Of a stretch of 64,000 nucleotides of DNA, positions 31,667-43,791 are shown one piece after another. The position numbers and the translations under genes were made by a program. Numbering within the stretch: position 1 is the first letter of the stretch; every line of letters starts with the position of its first letter. The stretch is taken from contig MKVR01000050.1 in assembly GCA_001899235.1 (NCBI GenBank), positions 242,765-306,764 on the forward strand, written 5' to 3'. Under the pieces are notes generated by a model. The model was given only the letters and a program-made list of their open reading frames with translations, was not told the origin of the DNA and ran no database searches. The DNA is from Nitrosospira sp. 56-18. GTDB taxonomy: Bacteria > Pseudomonadota > Gammaproteobacteria > Burkholderiales > Nitrosomonadaceae.

Positions 31667-32284
31667 ATGAAAACTGCGATTCGCGCAACCATGTTCGTAT
31701 TGGCACTATCCACTACGACAGATCTACTTTCCGCCCCCCATTGCGGAGACTTTGCGCTGAAGGGAGGGGATTACACGAACAGTGCGGACAAACAACTCCT
31801 GGCAACCGTCGAGCAGTTTCACTTCACTTCTGACGTGGAGCATTTAAATAGAGGATCTTCCGGAACGGTTGGCAGTGATTTGAGCTACACGCTAATGATG
31901 TTCCCCAACCATCACCGCGCGTTGGCGGCAATGTCAAAACTTTCGCTACGAGACAAGACCTTAAAACCCACCGGCGCGAAATATTCGGTCGAATGCTTTT
32001 TCGACCGAGCGATACGATTCAAGCCCAATGATGCCGTTGTGCGAATGATATACGGGAACCACCTGCTAAAAACCGGGAAAACCGATAAGGCTACGGAACA
32101 GTTAAAGGAAGCAGTAAACCTCGATCCCGAGAACGCCACCATTAATTACAACCTCGGGTTGCTGTACATGCAACGAAAAAACTACGAGGAAGCGAGGAAC
32201 TATGCGAAGAAAGCCTACGAGCTGGGTTTCCCGTTGCCCGGGCTCAAGAACCAGTTGATGCAGGCCGGAAAATGGGAAGAGTAG
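31667..32284 (+). CDS. TPR-repeat protein, signal-peptide-bearing
   Basis: MKTAIRATMFVLALSTTTDLLSA then TPR-like EQLKEAVNLDPENATINYNLGLLYMQRKNYEEARNYAKKA. Confidence 0.75.
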   Translation: MKTAIRATMFVLALSTTTDLLSAPHCGDFALKGGDYTNSADKQLLATVEQFHFTSDVEHLNRGSSGTVGSDLSYTLMMFPNHHRALAAMSKLSLRDKTLKPTGAKYSVECFFDRAIRFKPNDAVVRMIYGNHLLKTGKTDKATEQLKEAVNLDPENATINYNLGLLYMQRKNYEEARNYAKKAYELGFPLPGLKNQLMQAGKWEE

Positions 32285-32290
32285 GTTTCC

Positions 32291-32350
32291 GATAAGGCGG
32301 CAAGCGGCACTTTTCAGTCCCTTTTCATAAGGTATTACTTGCGCCTTATC
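32291..32350. terminator. inverted repeat between convergent genes, possible bidirectional terminator
   Basis: GATAAGGCGGCAAG at 32291-32304 versus CTTGCGCCTTATC at 32338-32350, between convergent stops. No clear T-tract. Confidence 0.4.
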
Positions 32351-33380
32351 TTGAGGCGAGGTGGTTGATATACCAGCCCATCGATTGCTCCAGACCCTGA
32401 CGGAGCCGGTGAGTGGGTTCGAACCCCAGCATCTTCCGCGCCTTGGATATATCCGCCTGTGAATGCCGCACATCCCCCCTCCGGAACTCTCCGTATTCGG
32501 GCCGGTGGTCGCGTGCATGGGGAAACTTCTCCACGAGCAATGCCTGCATCATTTGATAGAGCTGATTGAGGCTAGTGCGCTCATTCAGGGCTACGTTGTA
32601 GACTTGATTGACCGCCTCTGAATCCTCCACCAGGGCTGCCAGCAGATTGGCCTGAACCACGTTCTCGACGAAGCAGAAATCCCGGCTCGTTTCGCCATCC
32701 CCATTGATGCGCAGGACCTGGTTTCGTATGAGCGCCACGATCCACTGCGGTATCACCGCCGCATAGGCTCCATTCGGGTCCTGCCTCGGCCCGAAAACAT
32801 TGAAATAACGCAAGCCTATGGACTGGGCTCCATAGCACCGGGCGAATACGTCAGCATAGAGCTCATTTACATACTTGGTGACCGCGTACGGGGAAAGAGG
32901 CTGGCCAATTACAGATTCGGTTTTCGGCAGGCCGGGATGATCGCCATATGTGGAACTGGAAGCGGCATATACAAACCGCTTCACATTGGCGTCCCGGGAC
33001 GCGACCAGCATGTTCAGATAACCCGATATATTGTTCTCGTTCGTACGAATGGGATCGTCTATCGACCTGGGTACGGATCCAAGCGCAGCCTCGTGAAGTA
33101 TGAAATCAATGCTTTCGCATGCATCCCTGCATGTGTCCAGTACACGAATATCGCCTTCGATAAAGTGGAAGTTGAGCCAGGCCTCTTCACCCGCCAACGC
33201 CTTGACTTGAGCAAGATTGTGCCGATGGCCGGTAGAGAAGTTGTCCAGCCCCACTACTTTCTGCCCTAGCCGTAGCAATGCTTCCAGCAGATTGCTCCCG
33301 ATGAAGCCCGCGACTCCTGTAACCAGCCAGCGGTACTGATGATTTTCCAGATGCTCCCGGACCTTTTGATAATGCGTCAT
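32346..33380 (-). CDS. NAD-dependent epimerase (TviC/WbpP-like UDP-GlcNAc(A) 4-epimerase)
   Basis: [41 protein letters not shown]; YxxxK motif [14 protein letters not shown]; next to tviB-like gene. Confidence 0.88.
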   Translation of the reverse strand: MTHYQKVREHLENHQYRWLVTGVAGFIGSNLLEALLRLGQKVVGLDNFSTGHRHNLAQVKALAGEEAWLNFHFIEGDIRVLDTCRDACESIDFILHEAALGSVPRSIDDPIRTNENNISGYLNMLVASRDANVKRFVYAASSSTYGDHPGLPKTESVIGQPLSPYAVTKYVNELYADVFARCYGAQSIGLRYFNVFGPRQDPNGAYAAVIPQWIVALIRNQVLRINGDGETSRDFCFVENVVQANLLAALVEDSEAVNQVYNVALNERTSLNQLYQMMQALLVEKFPHARDHRPEYGEFRRGDVRHSQADISKARKMLGFEPTHRLRQGLEQSMGWYINHLASR

Positions 33381-33396
33381 CCTTGACTGTTCTTCC

Positions 33397-34677
33397 TCAA
33401 AGCCGCCAGAGATTGAGCCCCGAGTCGCGCAGCGCCACAGGATCAAACTGGCATTTGACATCGATAAAACAACCATTGGGGGCTATTTTATTGTGAAAAT
33501 CGGTCAAAGGCCTCGTAACGAACTCACGATGCGAAACCGCGACGATCAACGCGTCGGCACGGGGCAAATCATCCCATGCCTCCAGTTCGACTCCGTATTC
33601 ATGGCGTGCTTCTTCGGGACTGGCTACAGGATCATGGACATGAATCTCGATTCCGTAGGATTTCAGTTCGCTTATCAAGTCGGCCACCTTGGAATTTCTC
33701 AAATCCGGGCAGTTTTCCTTGAAAGAGAGCCCGAGAACGTTGACTCGGGCACCCTTGACGCTGATATCGGCCTTGATAATCTGCTTGATGGTCTGTTCCG
33801 CTATGAATTTTGCCATGCTGTCGTTGATTCGCCGGCCCGCCAGAATAACCTGGGGGATGTAGCCGACCATCTCGGCCTTGTGCGTAAGATAATAGGGGTC
33901 CACTCCGATGCAATGCCCCCCCACCAGGCCGGGGCGAAAGGGCAGAAAATTCCACTTCGTACCGGCAGCCTGGAGAACTTCCAGCGTATCAATCTTGAGG
34001 CGGTCAAAGATAATCGCCAGCTCGTTCATCAAGGCAATGTTCAGATCCCGCTGCGTGTTTTCTATCACCTTCGCTGCCTCTGCAACTTTGATGCTGGATG
34101 CGCGGTGCACCCCCGCAGAAATGATCTCTTCATAAAGCGCGGCAATTTTCTCCAGCGTGCCTTCGTCATCTCCCGAAACCACTTTCAGAATGGTGGTGAG
34201 GGTATGCTGTTTATCGCCGGGATTGATGCGTTCAGGCGAAAACCCGACATGGAAGTCGTTTTTCCATTTCATGCCTGAAAATTTCTCCAGCACCGGAATG
34301 CAGATTTCCTCGGTTGCTCCAGGATAAACGGTGGATTCATAGATAACGATTGCGCCTCGTTTCATGTGCTTCCCGACGGATTCGCTCGCTCCGGTAAGAG
34401 CGGTAAAGTCCGGTTGATGGGCGGCATCTACCGGGGTCGGGACCGCGATCACAATAAAATCAGCCCGGTTCAGTTCGGATGGATCATTGGTCACATGCAA
34501 ATGGCCGGCTGCGCGCATGTCGGAGACCGAGACTTCTCCAGTGGGGTCCACGCCACGCCGGTAGCTCTCGACTTTGCTGCGGGAAAGATCATACCCGATG
34601 GTTTGCCGTTTCTTTCCAAACTCTACTGCGAGGGGTAAACCTACATAACCCAGTCCAACCACCGCTACCACAGTCAT
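33397..34677 (-). CDS. tviB: nucleotide sugar dehydrogenase (Vi polysaccharide UDP-GlcNAc/GalNAc C6 dehydrogenase-like)
   Basis: [43 protein letters not shown]. Confidence 0.9.
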   Translation of the reverse strand: MTVVAVVGLGYVGLPLAVEFGKKRQTIGYDLSRSKVESYRRGVDPTGEVSVSDMRAAGHLHVTNDPSELNRADFIVIAVPTPVDAAHQPDFTALTGASESVGKHMKRGAIVIYESTVYPGATEEICIPVLEKFSGMKWKNDFHVGFSPERINPGDKQHTLTTILKVVSGDDEGTLEKIAALYEEIISAGVHRASSIKVAEAAKVIENTQRDLNIALMNELAIIFDRLKIDTLEVLQAAGTKWNFLPFRPGLVGGHCIGVDPYYLTHKAEMVGYIPQVILAGRRINDSMAKFIAEQTIKQIIKADISVKGARVNVLGLSFKENCPDLRNSKVADLISELKSYGIEIHVHDPVASPEEARHEYGVELEAWDDLPRADALIVAVSHREFVTRPLTDFHNKIAPNGCFIDVKCQFDPVALRDSGLNLWRL

Positions 34678-34958
34678 AAGTTATCTCCGTTCTATTTCGA
34701 AATTCTTTCTATATTCAAATTTTCTTAGTATAGATATAAACATTGCAAACATACCGTAGCGCGCATGATGTACCCGGATTTGTTTAAAATAAACTGTACT
34801 AAAGGCCAATTCTCCCGCAGTTTGTGCCAGCATATCATACTGAGAAATAACGACCAGAACGATAGTATCCTAACAAGCCAATTTTTCAGGCGAGTGAAAA
34901 GAACACCTCCCCGAACCCTGAGCTGTATCCATCCGTAATGACGGAAGAAAGGACTTTT

Positions 34959-37760
34959 ATGCATTATTCGAGCAAATCGCCCGCGATAAAGACAACCTTG
35001 GTGAACCTGCTGATCCTTGCCACATTCACAAGCCTTGCCATGACGGGCTGCAATAAGCCGCAGGATGCGCAAACGCTGTTGGCGGATGCAAGGAATTATC
35101 AGCAAAAAGGGGATAACAAGGCTGCCATCATCCAGCTCAAGAATTCGCTTCAGCAAAATCCGGATGATACAGAGGCCCGATATTTGCTCGGGACCATCTA
35201 TAACAATACAGGTAATCTGCAGTCCGCGGAAAAAGAGCTGCAAAAGGCCCTGAGCCTGGGAATGAACCCGGCTAAAGTATGGCCAGAGCTAGGGCAGGCC
35301 ATGCTTGGCCTCGGCCAGTTTCAGCAACTTCTCGACGATACGCAAACGCTTTCCGGCAATGACGCGTCCGCCGAAATCCTTACGCTGCGCGGCGCTGCTT
35401 TCCTGGCTCTTGACAAGGCTCAGGAGGCAAAAAAACTGTTTGAGCAAGCACTTGAGAAGCAACCACATTTTCCTGATGCGATGGTGGGAATGGCGAAGTA
35501 CTCGCTCATGCAGCGGGATGTCGATACGGCCACCCGCCTTTCGAACGAAGCGGTGGAGAAAAATCCCTCCAGCTCGGATGCATGGCTTTTCAAAGGGGAC
35601 CTGCTACGCGTCCTTGGCAAAAGTGACCCGGCAATCGCAGCATACAACGAAGTCATTAAAATAAAACCGAATAATACTGCGGCATACCTCAACAAGGCTT
35701 TCCTGGAAATTGGGGCGGGGAAGTTCGATTCTGCGAAAACGGACATCGATGCGGCGCGCAAGATAACTCCCGGCAGCTTGCTGGTCTTCTATACCCAGGC
35801 GCTGCTCGACTACAGCCAGGGCAAATACCCTGCCGCGCTGGAATCCCTGCAGCAGGTATTTCGCGCCGCACCCGATCACTTGCCGAGCCTGCTGCTGGGC
35901 GGTGCGGTCCAATTGGCGCTCGGATCTTTGCCACAAGCGGAAACGCATCTGAAACAATATCTGGAGAAAGATCCTGGAAACCTCTATGCACGGAAATTGC
36001 TGGCTTCTGTTCTCCTGAAGAGCCGAGATGGGCAACGGGCTATTAGTATCCTGACTCCTGTACTGAAGAATAAAAACATCCAGCCCGATTCCCAGCTATT
36101 CGCCCTGGCGGGGGAAGCCTATATGCAAACCAGGGATTTCGAAAAAGCGACGGAGTATTTTGAAAAAGCGAGCAGCATGGCACCGGAAAATGCGACGCTT
36201 CATGCTGCTTTAAGCATGAGCAAGATGGGGCAAGGCGATAACAATCGTGCCATAGCCGAGCTGGAAGCGGCAAGAAAGCTGGACCCCCAGTCATCCCAAG
36301 CCGGCATTCTGCTTGTAATGGCCCATCTTCGTCTCAAGGAATTCGATAAGGCGCTTGCAGCGGCAAAAGCCGTCGAAAAAGAGCATCCGGACAATCCGCT
36401 CATCCAGAATCTGAAAGGCGGTATTTATCTGAGCAAAAAAGACGCGGCCAGCGCCCGAGCAAGCTTTGAAAAGGCGCTTTCCCTGCAGCCTTCCTATTTC
36501 CCTGCTGTGACCAACCTCGCGCAGCTCGATATGCAGGAAAACAAGCCCGAGGCAGCCAAACAGCGTTTCGAGGCACTTCTAAAGAATGACAAGAAGAATA
36601 TACAAGCGATGACCGCGTTGGCCGGTATTGCCCTCAATCGCCAGGATAACAAGGAAGCCACCATGTGGCTGGAACGGGCATATAAGGAAAACCCGAATGT
36701 ACTGGAACCCGCCCTGCTTCTGGAAGCTCATTATCTTCGTTTGGGAGAAAAGCAGAAAGCGCTCTCCCTGGTGGAGAAGCTGAGGGGGGCGTATCCTGAT
36801 AACGCGGATGTTCTCGATTTTCTGGCCCAGGCGCAATTTGCGAACAATGACAAGGCAGGAGCCCTGGAAAGCTACAACAAGCTCGTCGCCATGCTGCCAG
36901 GGTCTCCACTCGCACATTTTCGAATTGCAGCAATCCATATTGCAATGGATAATCTGCCTGCCGCGTCGGACGCACTCAAAAAATCCCTGGCGCTGAAACC
37001 AGATTATCTGGATGCGAAGCTGACGCAGATTCTGCTGGAAACTCGAAATAAAAACTATGCTGGGGCGCTCGCGGTCTCAAAACAGATTCAGAAGCAATAT
37101 CCAAAACTGCCGGTGGGCTATGTGGCGGAAGGTGATCTGGAACTGAAGCAAAACAATCCTGCTCTCGCATCCAAGGCCTATGAACATGCTCTTTCCCTTG
37201 GAAAAGATCCGCTGCTTCTGATGAAGCTGCATGCCTCGCTCAGGCAGACAGGGAAAAAGAGTGAAGCAAATTTGCGTCTGGTGCATTGGCTCAAGGAGCA
37301 CCCGGGCGATGCGACTGTTCGCATGTATCTTGCCGAAACCTATATAACGGATCGGGAAATCAAGCCGGCAATCGAGCAATATCAAACCGTCCTGCGAACG
37401 CATCCACAGAATGTGGCGGCATTGAATAACCTGGCGATGGCTTTGCAGCAGAACAAAGACTCCCAGGCTCTGGAATATGCCGAAAAAGCACACCAGCTTG
37501 CCGCAGACAATCCCTCGGTATTGGACACTTTAGGATCGATATTGATAGAACAGGGAAATACCACACGCGGCCTTCCCTTCTTGCGAAAAGCGGCCACGCT
37601 CGCCCCGGATATGCCTGAAATCCGCTATCATCTCGCTTTGGGCTTGATCAAGGCAAATGACAAGGCCAGCGCCCGCAAGGAACTGGAACAACTCATCGCC
37701 ACCGGGAAAAACTTTGCTGATATCGGGGAAGCCAGGGCTTTGCTGAAACAGGTGCAATGA
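34959..37760 (+). CDS. prsT: PEP-CTERM system TPR-repeat lipoprotein
   Basis: LILATFTSLAMTGCNKPQDAQTLLADARNYQQKGDNKAAIIQLKNSLQQNP; lipobox TGC; about 930 aa of TPRs. Confidence 0.9.
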   Translation: MHYSSKSPAIKTTLVNLLILATFTSLAMTGCNKPQDAQTLLADARNYQQKGDNKAAIIQLKNSLQQNPDDTEARYLLGTIYNNTGNLQSAEKELQKALSLGMNPAKVWPELGQAMLGLGQFQQLLDDTQTLSGNDASAEILTLRGAAFLALDKAQEAKKLFEQALEKQPHFPDAMVGMAKYSLMQRDVDTATRLSNEAVEKNPSSSDAWLFKGDLLRVLGKSDPAIAAYNEVIKIKPNNTAAYLNKAFLEIGAGKFDSAKTDIDAARKITPGSLLVFYTQALLDYSQGKYPAALESLQQVFRAAPDHLPSLLLGGAVQLALGSLPQAETHLKQYLEKDPGNLYARKLLASVLLKSRDGQRAISILTPVLKNKNIQPDSQLFALAGEAYMQTRDFEKATEYFEKASSMAPENATLHAALSMSKMGQGDNNRAIAELEAARKLDPQSSQAGILLVMAHLRLKEFDKALAAAKAVEKEHPDNPLIQNLKGGIYLSKKDAASARASFEKALSLQPSYFPAVTNLAQLDMQENKPEAAKQRFEALLKNDKKNIQAMTALAGIALNRQDNKEATMWLERAYKENPNVLEPALLLEAHYLRLGEKQKALSLVEKLRGAYPDNADVLDFLAQAQFANNDKAGALESYNKLVAMLPGSPLAHFRIAAIHIAMDNLPAASDALKKSLALKPDYLDAKLTQILLETRNKNYAGALAVSKQIQKQYPKLPVGYVAEGDLELKQNNPALASKAYEHALSLGKDPLLLMKLHASLRQTGKKSEANLRLVHWLKEHPGDATVRMYLAETYITDREIKPAIEQYQTVLRTHPQNVAALNNLAMALQQNKDSQALEYAEKAHQLAADNPSVLDTLGSILIEQGNTTRGLPFLRKAATLAPDMPEIRYHLALGLIKANDKASARKELEQLIATGKNFADIGEARALLKQVQ

Positions 37761-37988
37761 AGCCAGGGTAGCGTCTCCAGGATCTGGAAGCTGGGCAGTA
37801 AATGGGGCGATGAAGCCTCAAAACAAACGGGATCGCCCGCCAATATAGGTGCCAAGGCGGCAGATACTTTACCCCTAACCCTATCCGGCGCTTACTCCGG
37901 TGATGGAAATTTTTTTGGCAATCGCGCGATCATCCCGAACAGCATGCCTTCCAGACAGCGAACGGCAGCGAACCCGGCTTTTTTCCAA

Positions 37989-39164
37989 TCATGCATTTTT
38001 CCGCCTCTGGATCGCATCATCCAGAGCTGTGTCCGGAACAGGGATACGAGTCGACGCGGAGGCCTCACTCCATATGCGCCGAAGCGCATCCCACATGCTT
38101 TTTCGCAGAGTCCTGACATAAAGCGTGTTATCACTCAGCCCGTTTACCAGCCGACGTTGCGCTTCTCCGAGGTTATGGTAGGGCAAGCTCATGAAAAGAT
38201 GGTGGGTGGCATGGTAACGCAGTCCTACCGGGGCCCATAAGCCGGTGATGAGCCAGTGGCCGGGAACATTGATGGAATCGAGATACTGTTCAGCAAATTC
38301 CATTTCCTGGTTTCCGGGATTGCGGTATGCATGAGCACTGAGCGTACGCAAGGAATTGATCAGGAATATGAACATTGCTATGACATACCAGAGCACAATT
38401 GCCTTGTAAGTCAGCAAGCCCGCCACCATGCAGATAACGGCAATGGCAATGAATAAAAACGTAGCGAATTCCTGGAGTTGCCAATGCCTATCGTTCCGGA
38501 TAGCGTCCGCGGCACGAATGTAGCTCATGTCGATGGTAAGGGAGGAGGCGCGTTCCCACAATAATTTCCGGAGTGGCGGAATCAGATAGGAAAGCGGCGT
38601 AAGCAGGAGAAAACGAACGATAAAGAAAAAGGGCAAAGCAAATGACAGCAAAACGTATCCTATCATCGCGGTCGGCTTGAGAGTGGCAAAGGGAACATAT
38701 TCGCCATCCCTGCTCGTACCATACACATCGCGCTTGTGGTGATCGTTATGCACGCCATCATACAAGAAGGAAGGCATCAAAAGGGGTATGCCGCATATTA
38801 TGTTCCAGACAATCCGAAACGTCCCGAACGTGCCCTTTTTCAGGTGAGCCAGCTCATGAATGAAGATTGCAGCGCGGTAAAAGGCAAAAATGGCAACGAT
38901 TCCTGCCGCGATCTGCCAGACCGACAGTACCGGCGCTAGTAGTGCCGTGATATAAGCGAACCATCCCAAAGTAACGTGAAAGAGAAAATCTGCCCAATAA
39001 ATCCAGGGGTTGGGCGTCATCAAATCGCGGACAAGATTGTGAGCCTCCCGCAGGGGAAATTCACGACCGTCTGTGGTATCTATCATTCGGAAATCCTCAC
39101 CAGGATTTTTCCCACGATCAAACGCACATAATCGGGAGCGGGCGCAACTTCGAACCGGCATCAA
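37989..39164 (-). CDS. fatty acid desaturase family protein
   Basis: Three His boxes: HELAHLKKG, HNDHHKRD, HATHH; multiple TM segments. Start uncertain. Confidence 0.87.
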   Translation of the reverse strand: MMPVRSCARSRLCAFDRGKNPGEDFRMIDTTDGREFPLREAHNLVRDLMTPNPWIYWADFLFHVTLGWFAYITALLAPVLSVWQIAAGIVAIFAFYRAAIFIHELAHLKKGTFGTFRIVWNIICGIPLLMPSFLYDGVHNDHHKRDVYGTSRDGEYVPFATLKPTAMIGYVLLSFALPFFFIVRFLLLTPLSYLIPPLRKLLWERASSLTIDMSYIRAADAIRNDRHWQLQEFATFLFIAIAVICMVAGLLTYKAIVLWYVIAMFIFLINSLRTLSAHAYRNPGNQEMEFAEQYLDSINVPGHWLITGLWAPVGLRYHATHHLFMSLPYHNLGEAQRRLVNGLSDNTLYVRTLRKSMWDALRRIWSEASASTRIPVPDTALDDAIQRRKNA

Positions 39165-39200
39165 GGTCGCGTAGAGGGGGAATATGAGGCGGATGAACGT

Positions 39201-39749
39201 TCATGGGAAGACTTCGGCATCGGCAAACGCCGGTGCGCTCATATCCTTCGAAGATACTACAGGCAAGGCTCCGCCTATCGGCCACTCAATGGCAAGGTCC
39301 GGATCGTTCCATGCCAGACAGCGCTCGAAATGAGGAGCATAGTAATCGGTAGTCTTGTATAGAAAATCAGCGCTTTCACTCAGCACGTAAAACCCATGGG
39401 CAAAACCGGGAGGTACCCAAAGCTGGCGATAATTGTCTTCAGTAAGCTCGACTCCAGTCCATCGGCCAAAGGTGGCAGAGGATTTACGAATATCTACCGC
39501 AACATCGAATACGGCACCTCGCACCACTCGAACCAGCTTGCCCTGGGGTTGAACAACCTGGTAGTGCAAACCTCTCAGGACACCTTTGGCGGATCGGCTG
39601 TGGTTATCCTGTACGAAGTTTACGTCAAGCCCTGTAGCTTGCGCGAAATTTTTCTGGTTGAAGCTTTCAAAAAAAAACCCGCGAGTATCTCCAAAAACAG
39701 CAGGCTCGATGATCAGAACTTCCGGAAAGGCCGTGGAAATGATTTTCAT
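39201..39749 (-). CDS. rfbC: dTDP-4-dehydrorhamnose 3,5-epimerase
   Basis: [58 protein letters not shown]. Confidence 0.96.
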   Translation of the reverse strand: MKIISTAFPEVLIIEPAVFGDTRGFFFESFNQKNFAQATGLDVNFVQDNHSRSAKGVLRGLHYQVVQPQGKLVRVVRGAVFDVAVDIRKSSATFGRWTGVELTEDNYRQLWVPPGFAHGFYVLSESADFLYKTTDYYAPHFERCLAWNDPDLAIEWPIGGALPVVSSKDMSAPAFADAEVFP

Positions 39750-40642
39750 TCGACCACCTGCTCCGACAAAAGGCGCAAAAGATATTGGCCATATCCGTTT
39801 TTCGCCAGTGGCTGCGCCAGCTTCTCCAGTTGCGCCGGCCCGATGAAACCCTGGCGGTAAGCAATTTCTTCCGGACAGGAGATCTTCAGACCCTGGCGGT
39901 GCTCGATGGTTTCAATGAAGTTGCTGGCTTCTATCAGGCTTTCATGCGTACCCGTATCCAGCCATGCAAAACCACGACCCATTATCTCAACCTCAAGCTG
40001 ATGATGTTCCAGATAAATGCGGTTCACATCCGTTATCTCAAGCTCTCCGCGCGCCGAGGGCTTAAGCGTACCTACGATATCGATGACTTCGTTATCATAG
40101 AAATACAGACCCGTGACGGCGTAGTTACTTCTCGGTTTTGAAGGCTTCTCTTCCAGGGCGGTGGCGCGATTCCGCGAATCAAAGGCCACTACACCATAAC
40201 GCTGTGGATCCTGGACATGATAGGCGAATATGGTTGCACCGCTCGTTCTGCTCATGGCACGCTGGAGCTGCGCATGCAGGTCATGGCCGTAAAATATATT
40301 GTCGCCCAGCACCAGCGCGCTCGGATCGGATCCGATGAAGTCCTTGCCGATAGTGAATGCCTGGGCCAATCCGTCGGGGCTCGGTTGCACCGCATAGCGC
40401 AAACTGAGACCCCAATCCTCGCCATTTCCCAGTAGTTGCTCGAAGCGAGGCGTGTCTTGCGGCGTAGATATGACCAGGATGTCGCGGATTCCCGCCAGCA
40501 TGAGCGTGCTCAGCGGGTAATAAATCATGGGCTTGTCGTAAATAGGCAGCAGCTGCTTGGAAACAGCCTTCGTCACCGGATAGAGCCGGGTACCCGATCC
40601 GCCGGCCAGGATGATACCTTTACGCTTTGGATTCATGCTCAT
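39746..40642 (-). CDS. rfbA: glucose-1-phosphate thymidylyltransferase
   Basis: [41 protein letters not shown]. Confidence 0.97.
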   Translation of the reverse strand: MSMNPKRKGIILAGGSGTRLYPVTKAVSKQLLPIYDKPMIYYPLSTLMLAGIRDILVISTPQDTPRFEQLLGNGEDWGLSLRYAVQPSPDGLAQAFTIGKDFIGSDPSALVLGDNIFYGHDLHAQLQRAMSRTSGATIFAYHVQDPQRYGVVAFDSRNRATALEEKPSKPRSNYAVTGLYFYDNEVIDIVGTLKPSARGELEITDVNRIYLEHHQLEVEIMGRGFAWLDTGTHESLIEASNFIETIEHRQGLKISCPEEIAYRQGFIGPAQLEKLAQPLAKNGYGQYLLRLLSEQVVE

Positions 40643-41535
40643 TTCTCTAGAACTTCAGTCAGCATACGCACGACCCCAGTTTGCCATGGCGGCATGCGTA
40701 AATCAAAAGTTGTCTGGAGCTTAGCCGCGTTCAGCCGCGAATTTTTCGGCCGCTGGGCAGGAGAGGAAAACGCGCTGCTTGGAACGGGTACAATCTCTTC
40801 CGGATCGACTTTGAGTTTCAGGCCGGTTTCGCGTGCGAAATCCAGCACAAATCGCGCATAGCCAAACCACGAAGTCTCGCCTGCTGCAACCAGATGGTAT
40901 AGTCCCGCCACCTCTTTCCTGCGCATGGCAGTGCGAATAGCATGAGCGGTCACATCGGCCAGCAGATCCGCTCCGGTAGGAGCGCCTGTCTGGTCATCGA
41001 TCACGGTAAGGCGATCGCGTTCCTGGGCCAAACGTAACATCGTCCTGGCAAAATTTCCCCCACGCGCGGCAAAAACCCAACTAGTGCGGAAGATTAAATA
41101 ATTACAGCCGGAGTTGCATATGGCCACTTCGCCCTCCAGCTTGGTGGAACCATAGACATTCAGCGGACGAGTGTCATCCGTTTCGACCCAGGGGCGACTT
41201 CCTGAACCGTCGAACACGTAATCGGTCGAATAGTGCACCAACCACGCGCCAAGCCTGGAAGCCTCGCTGGCGATTGCGGCCGGGGCAAGGGCATTGACCG
41301 TGCGTGCTGCCTCTGGCTCATTTTCGGCCTTATCCACCGCCGTGTGGGCGGCGGCATTCACGATGACATCCGGAACAACTGCTCGAATGGTTTCTGCTAT
41401 GCCGTCCAGATGGGTAAAGTCCCCGCAAAATTCCCGGGTATCAAAATCCACCGCAATGAGATCGCCCAGGGACGCTAGGCTGCGCTGCAGTTCCCATCCT
41501 ACCTGCCCTCCTTTTCCAAACAGCAGAATTTTCAT
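40639..41535 (-). CDS. rfbD: dTDP-4-dehydrorhamnose reductase
   Basis: [50 protein letters not shown]. Confidence 0.96.
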   Translation of the reverse strand: MKILLFGKGGQVGWELQRSLASLGDLIAVDFDTREFCGDFTHLDGIAETIRAVVPDVIVNAAAHTAVDKAENEPEAARTVNALAPAAIASEASRLGAWLVHYSTDYVFDGSGSRPWVETDDTRPLNVYGSTKLEGEVAICNSGCNYLIFRTSWVFAARGGNFARTMLRLAQERDRLTVIDDQTGAPTGADLLADVTAHAIRTAMRRKEVAGLYHLVAAGETSWFGYARFVLDFARETGLKLKVDPEEIVPVPSSAFSSPAQRPKNSRLNAAKLQTTFDLRMPPWQTGVVRMLTEVLEK

Positions 41536-42596
41536 GCCTGGCGTCCGGCGTAATTCTTTTCCATCCAGGTCCTGTAAGCCCCTGACTGCACATTGCCGAT
41601 CCAGGCAGGATTATCGAGATACCAACGAAGGGTTTTGGTCACCCCTGTTTCAAATGTCTCCCCCGGCTTCCAGCCCAACTCGCGTTCGATCTTGCTTGCA
41701 TCGATCGCATAGCGCCGGTCATGGCCGGGACGATCCGAAACGAAGGTGATCAGGCTATGGTAGGAGCCGATAACCAAGGGCCTTAATGTATCCAATAATG
41801 TACAGATCGTTCTGACAATTTTTATATTCGGCTGCTCGTTCCAGCCGCCTACATTATAGGTTTCGCCGACAACGCCGGCTTCAAGCACGCGGCGAATAGC
41901 CGTGCAGTGATCTTTTACATACAGCCAGTCCCGAATTTGCTGGCCATCTCCATAAACGGGCAGCGGCTTTCCTGCTAGCGCGTTTACGACCATCAGTGGA
42001 ATGAGTTTCTCGGGAAACTGGTAAGGACCATAGTTATTGGAGCAATTGGTAGTGAGTACAGGCAAACCATAGGTATGATAATAAGCTCGAACGAGATGAT
42101 CGCTGGCAGCCTTGCTGGCTGAATAAGGACTGTTAGGCTGGTAAGGAAAAGTCTCGGAAAAAGCGGGCTGGCCCTGTACCAGAGACCCGTAAACCTCATC
42201 GGTGGAAACATGGAGAAAGCGAAAACGGCGTTTCATTTTGTCATTCAAACCATTCCAGTATGCCCGGCTTGCCTCCAATAATCGAAAAGTACCGAGTATA
42301 TTGGTCTGCACGAACTCTTCCGGGCCGTGAATGGATCGATCCACGTGGCTTTCCGCCGCAAAATTGAGAATGGCGCGAGGCTTGTAGCGACCGAGCACGC
42401 TGCTTACCAGCGCTGTATCGCAGACATCCCCATGCACGAAGATATGGCGTTCGTCCGCAGCCAGTGCCGCAAGGTTCTCCAGATTGCCAGCATACGTCAG
42501 TTTGTCCAGATTGATGATTGCTTCGTCAGCTTGCGCCAGCCAATCCAGAATAAAATTGGCGCCGATGAAGCCCGCCCCGCCAGTTACCAGAAGCAT
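41532..42596 (-). CDS. rfbB: dTDP-glucose 4,6-dehydratase
   Basis: [48 protein letters not shown]. Confidence 0.96.
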   Translation of the reverse strand: MLLVTGGAGFIGANFILDWLAQADEAIINLDKLTYAGNLENLAALAADERHIFVHGDVCDTALVSSVLGRYKPRAILNFAAESHVDRSIHGPEEFVQTNILGTFRLLEASRAYWNGLNDKMKRRFRFLHVSTDEVYGSLVQGQPAFSETFPYQPNSPYSASKAASDHLVRAYYHTYGLPVLTTNCSNNYGPYQFPEKLIPLMVVNALAGKPLPVYGDGQQIRDWLYVKDHCTAIRRVLEAGVVGETYNVGGWNEQPNIKIVRTICTLLDTLRPLVIGSYHSLITFVSDRPGHDRRYAIDASKIERELGWKPGETFETGVTKTLRWYLDNPAWIGNVQSGAYRTWMEKNYAGRQA

Positions 42597-42860
42597 TTCG
42601 TCATTTCCCGAAGAATAAGATTTTCAGCCAGATGCTGAGCGGATATTGTAACGGTGCGTGGCGGCACTCCGCCAATAAATCTCGACTAATGATGCGTAGC
42701 AAAACCACCAGAAAAAGGAGGGGAAGCGGGCATGTGCTTGAGCGATGTTGATTCGGATTTTTCGTAATGGATTAATTCAGGGTCTGTTTTTTTAGTATTT
42801 TGATCTCGCCGGATCGGTGTTTACCTGATGAACACGTCTGACCGGCATCTTTGATGTCAT

Positions 42861-43619
42861 TCAAAACCTTTCCTTCGGACCCAGATAGCGCCATTCAGCC
42901 ACTGGGAGATTGCCTAAACTTATCTTTCCAATACGGATACGTTTCAGGCCGGTCACTTTTAATCCTACAAGCTCGCACATCCGTCGAATTTGCCGTTTCT
43001 TGCCCTCCCGAAGGATGAACCTCAGTTGCTCCTGATTTTGCCATGTAACCTTTGCCGGCTTTAATTCTTCGCCATCGAGACTCAAGCCATGGTTCAAAAG
43101 ACCAAGCGCATGCCGGGATGCCATCCCGATAACGCGTACGAGATACTCTTTTTCCATTTCCGATTCGGGGCCCACCAGTTGCTTTGCAATACGCCCATCC
43201 TGCGTGAACACCAGCAGGCCGGACGAATCGATATCGAGTCGTCCGGCTGGCGCCATCCCATTTAAATGGCTGATACGAAAGATCTGCGGCGTCTCATCCC
43301 CATCAAACCGGGACTCCCGATTTACCAGTTGGATAGCGGGCCGATAGCCAGGCTCCGGCTGGCCGGAAACATAGCCAATGGGTTTATTCAGCAGTATGGT
43401 CATCCGGCTGGTCTGTTGCGCTCGTGCCGCCTCGTCCAGCTTGATATCCTGCCCGGGATGAATCTTCGTCCCCAGTTCGGTGATACGCTCGCCATCCACC
43501 CATACCCATCCTTGTTCGATATATTTATCGGCTTCCCTGCGGGAGCATAGCCCTTGCTGGGACAGGAACTTGGATAAACGGATTTTTTCCATCATCGATG
43601 AAAGCACGTGGGAAGACAT
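42861..43619 (-). CDS. rRNA pseudouridine synthase (RsuA/RluB/RluF family); start may be the second Met cluster
   Basis: RLSKFLSQQGLCSRREADKYIEQGWVWVDG (S4), GRLDIDSSGLLVFTQDG, EGKKRQIRRMCELVGL. Confidence 0.9.
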   Translation of the reverse strand: MSSHVLSSMMEKIRLSKFLSQQGLCSRREADKYIEQGWVWVDGERITELGTKIHPGQDIKLDEAARAQQTSRMTILLNKPIGYVSGQPEPGYRPAIQLVNRESRFDGDETPQIFRISHLNGMAPAGRLDIDSSGLLVFTQDGRIAKQLVGPESEMEKEYLVRVIGMASRHALGLLNHGLSLDGEELKPAKVTWQNQEQLRFILREGKKRQIRRMCELVGLKVTGLKRIRIGKISLGNLPVAEWRYLGPKERF

Positions 43620-43714
43620 GGCAGCCCTGGATTCTCATTGTCCAGGACTTGCCTCTGCAAGGAGGCATTATAATTTGAACCCTTGCACTGTTTCAGATAA
43701 AATCCCCTTCTCCC

Positions 43715-43791
43715 AGGCGCGTAGCTCAGCTGGTTAGAGCACCACCTTGACATGGTGGGGGTCGTTGGTTCGAGTCCAATCGCGCCTACCA
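43715..43791 (+). tRNA. tRNA-Val (anticodon GAC), CCA encoded
   Basis: AGGCGCG acceptor pairs with CGCGCCT; TAGCTCAGCTGGTTAGAGCA D-arm; CCACC-TTGACAT-GGTGG anticodon arm; GGTTCGAGTCC T-arm; terminal ACCA. Confidence 0.96.

Noticed and set aside
33493-34278. 261-aa plus-strand ORF
   Set aside because: Antisense to the clear tviB-like dehydrogenase.
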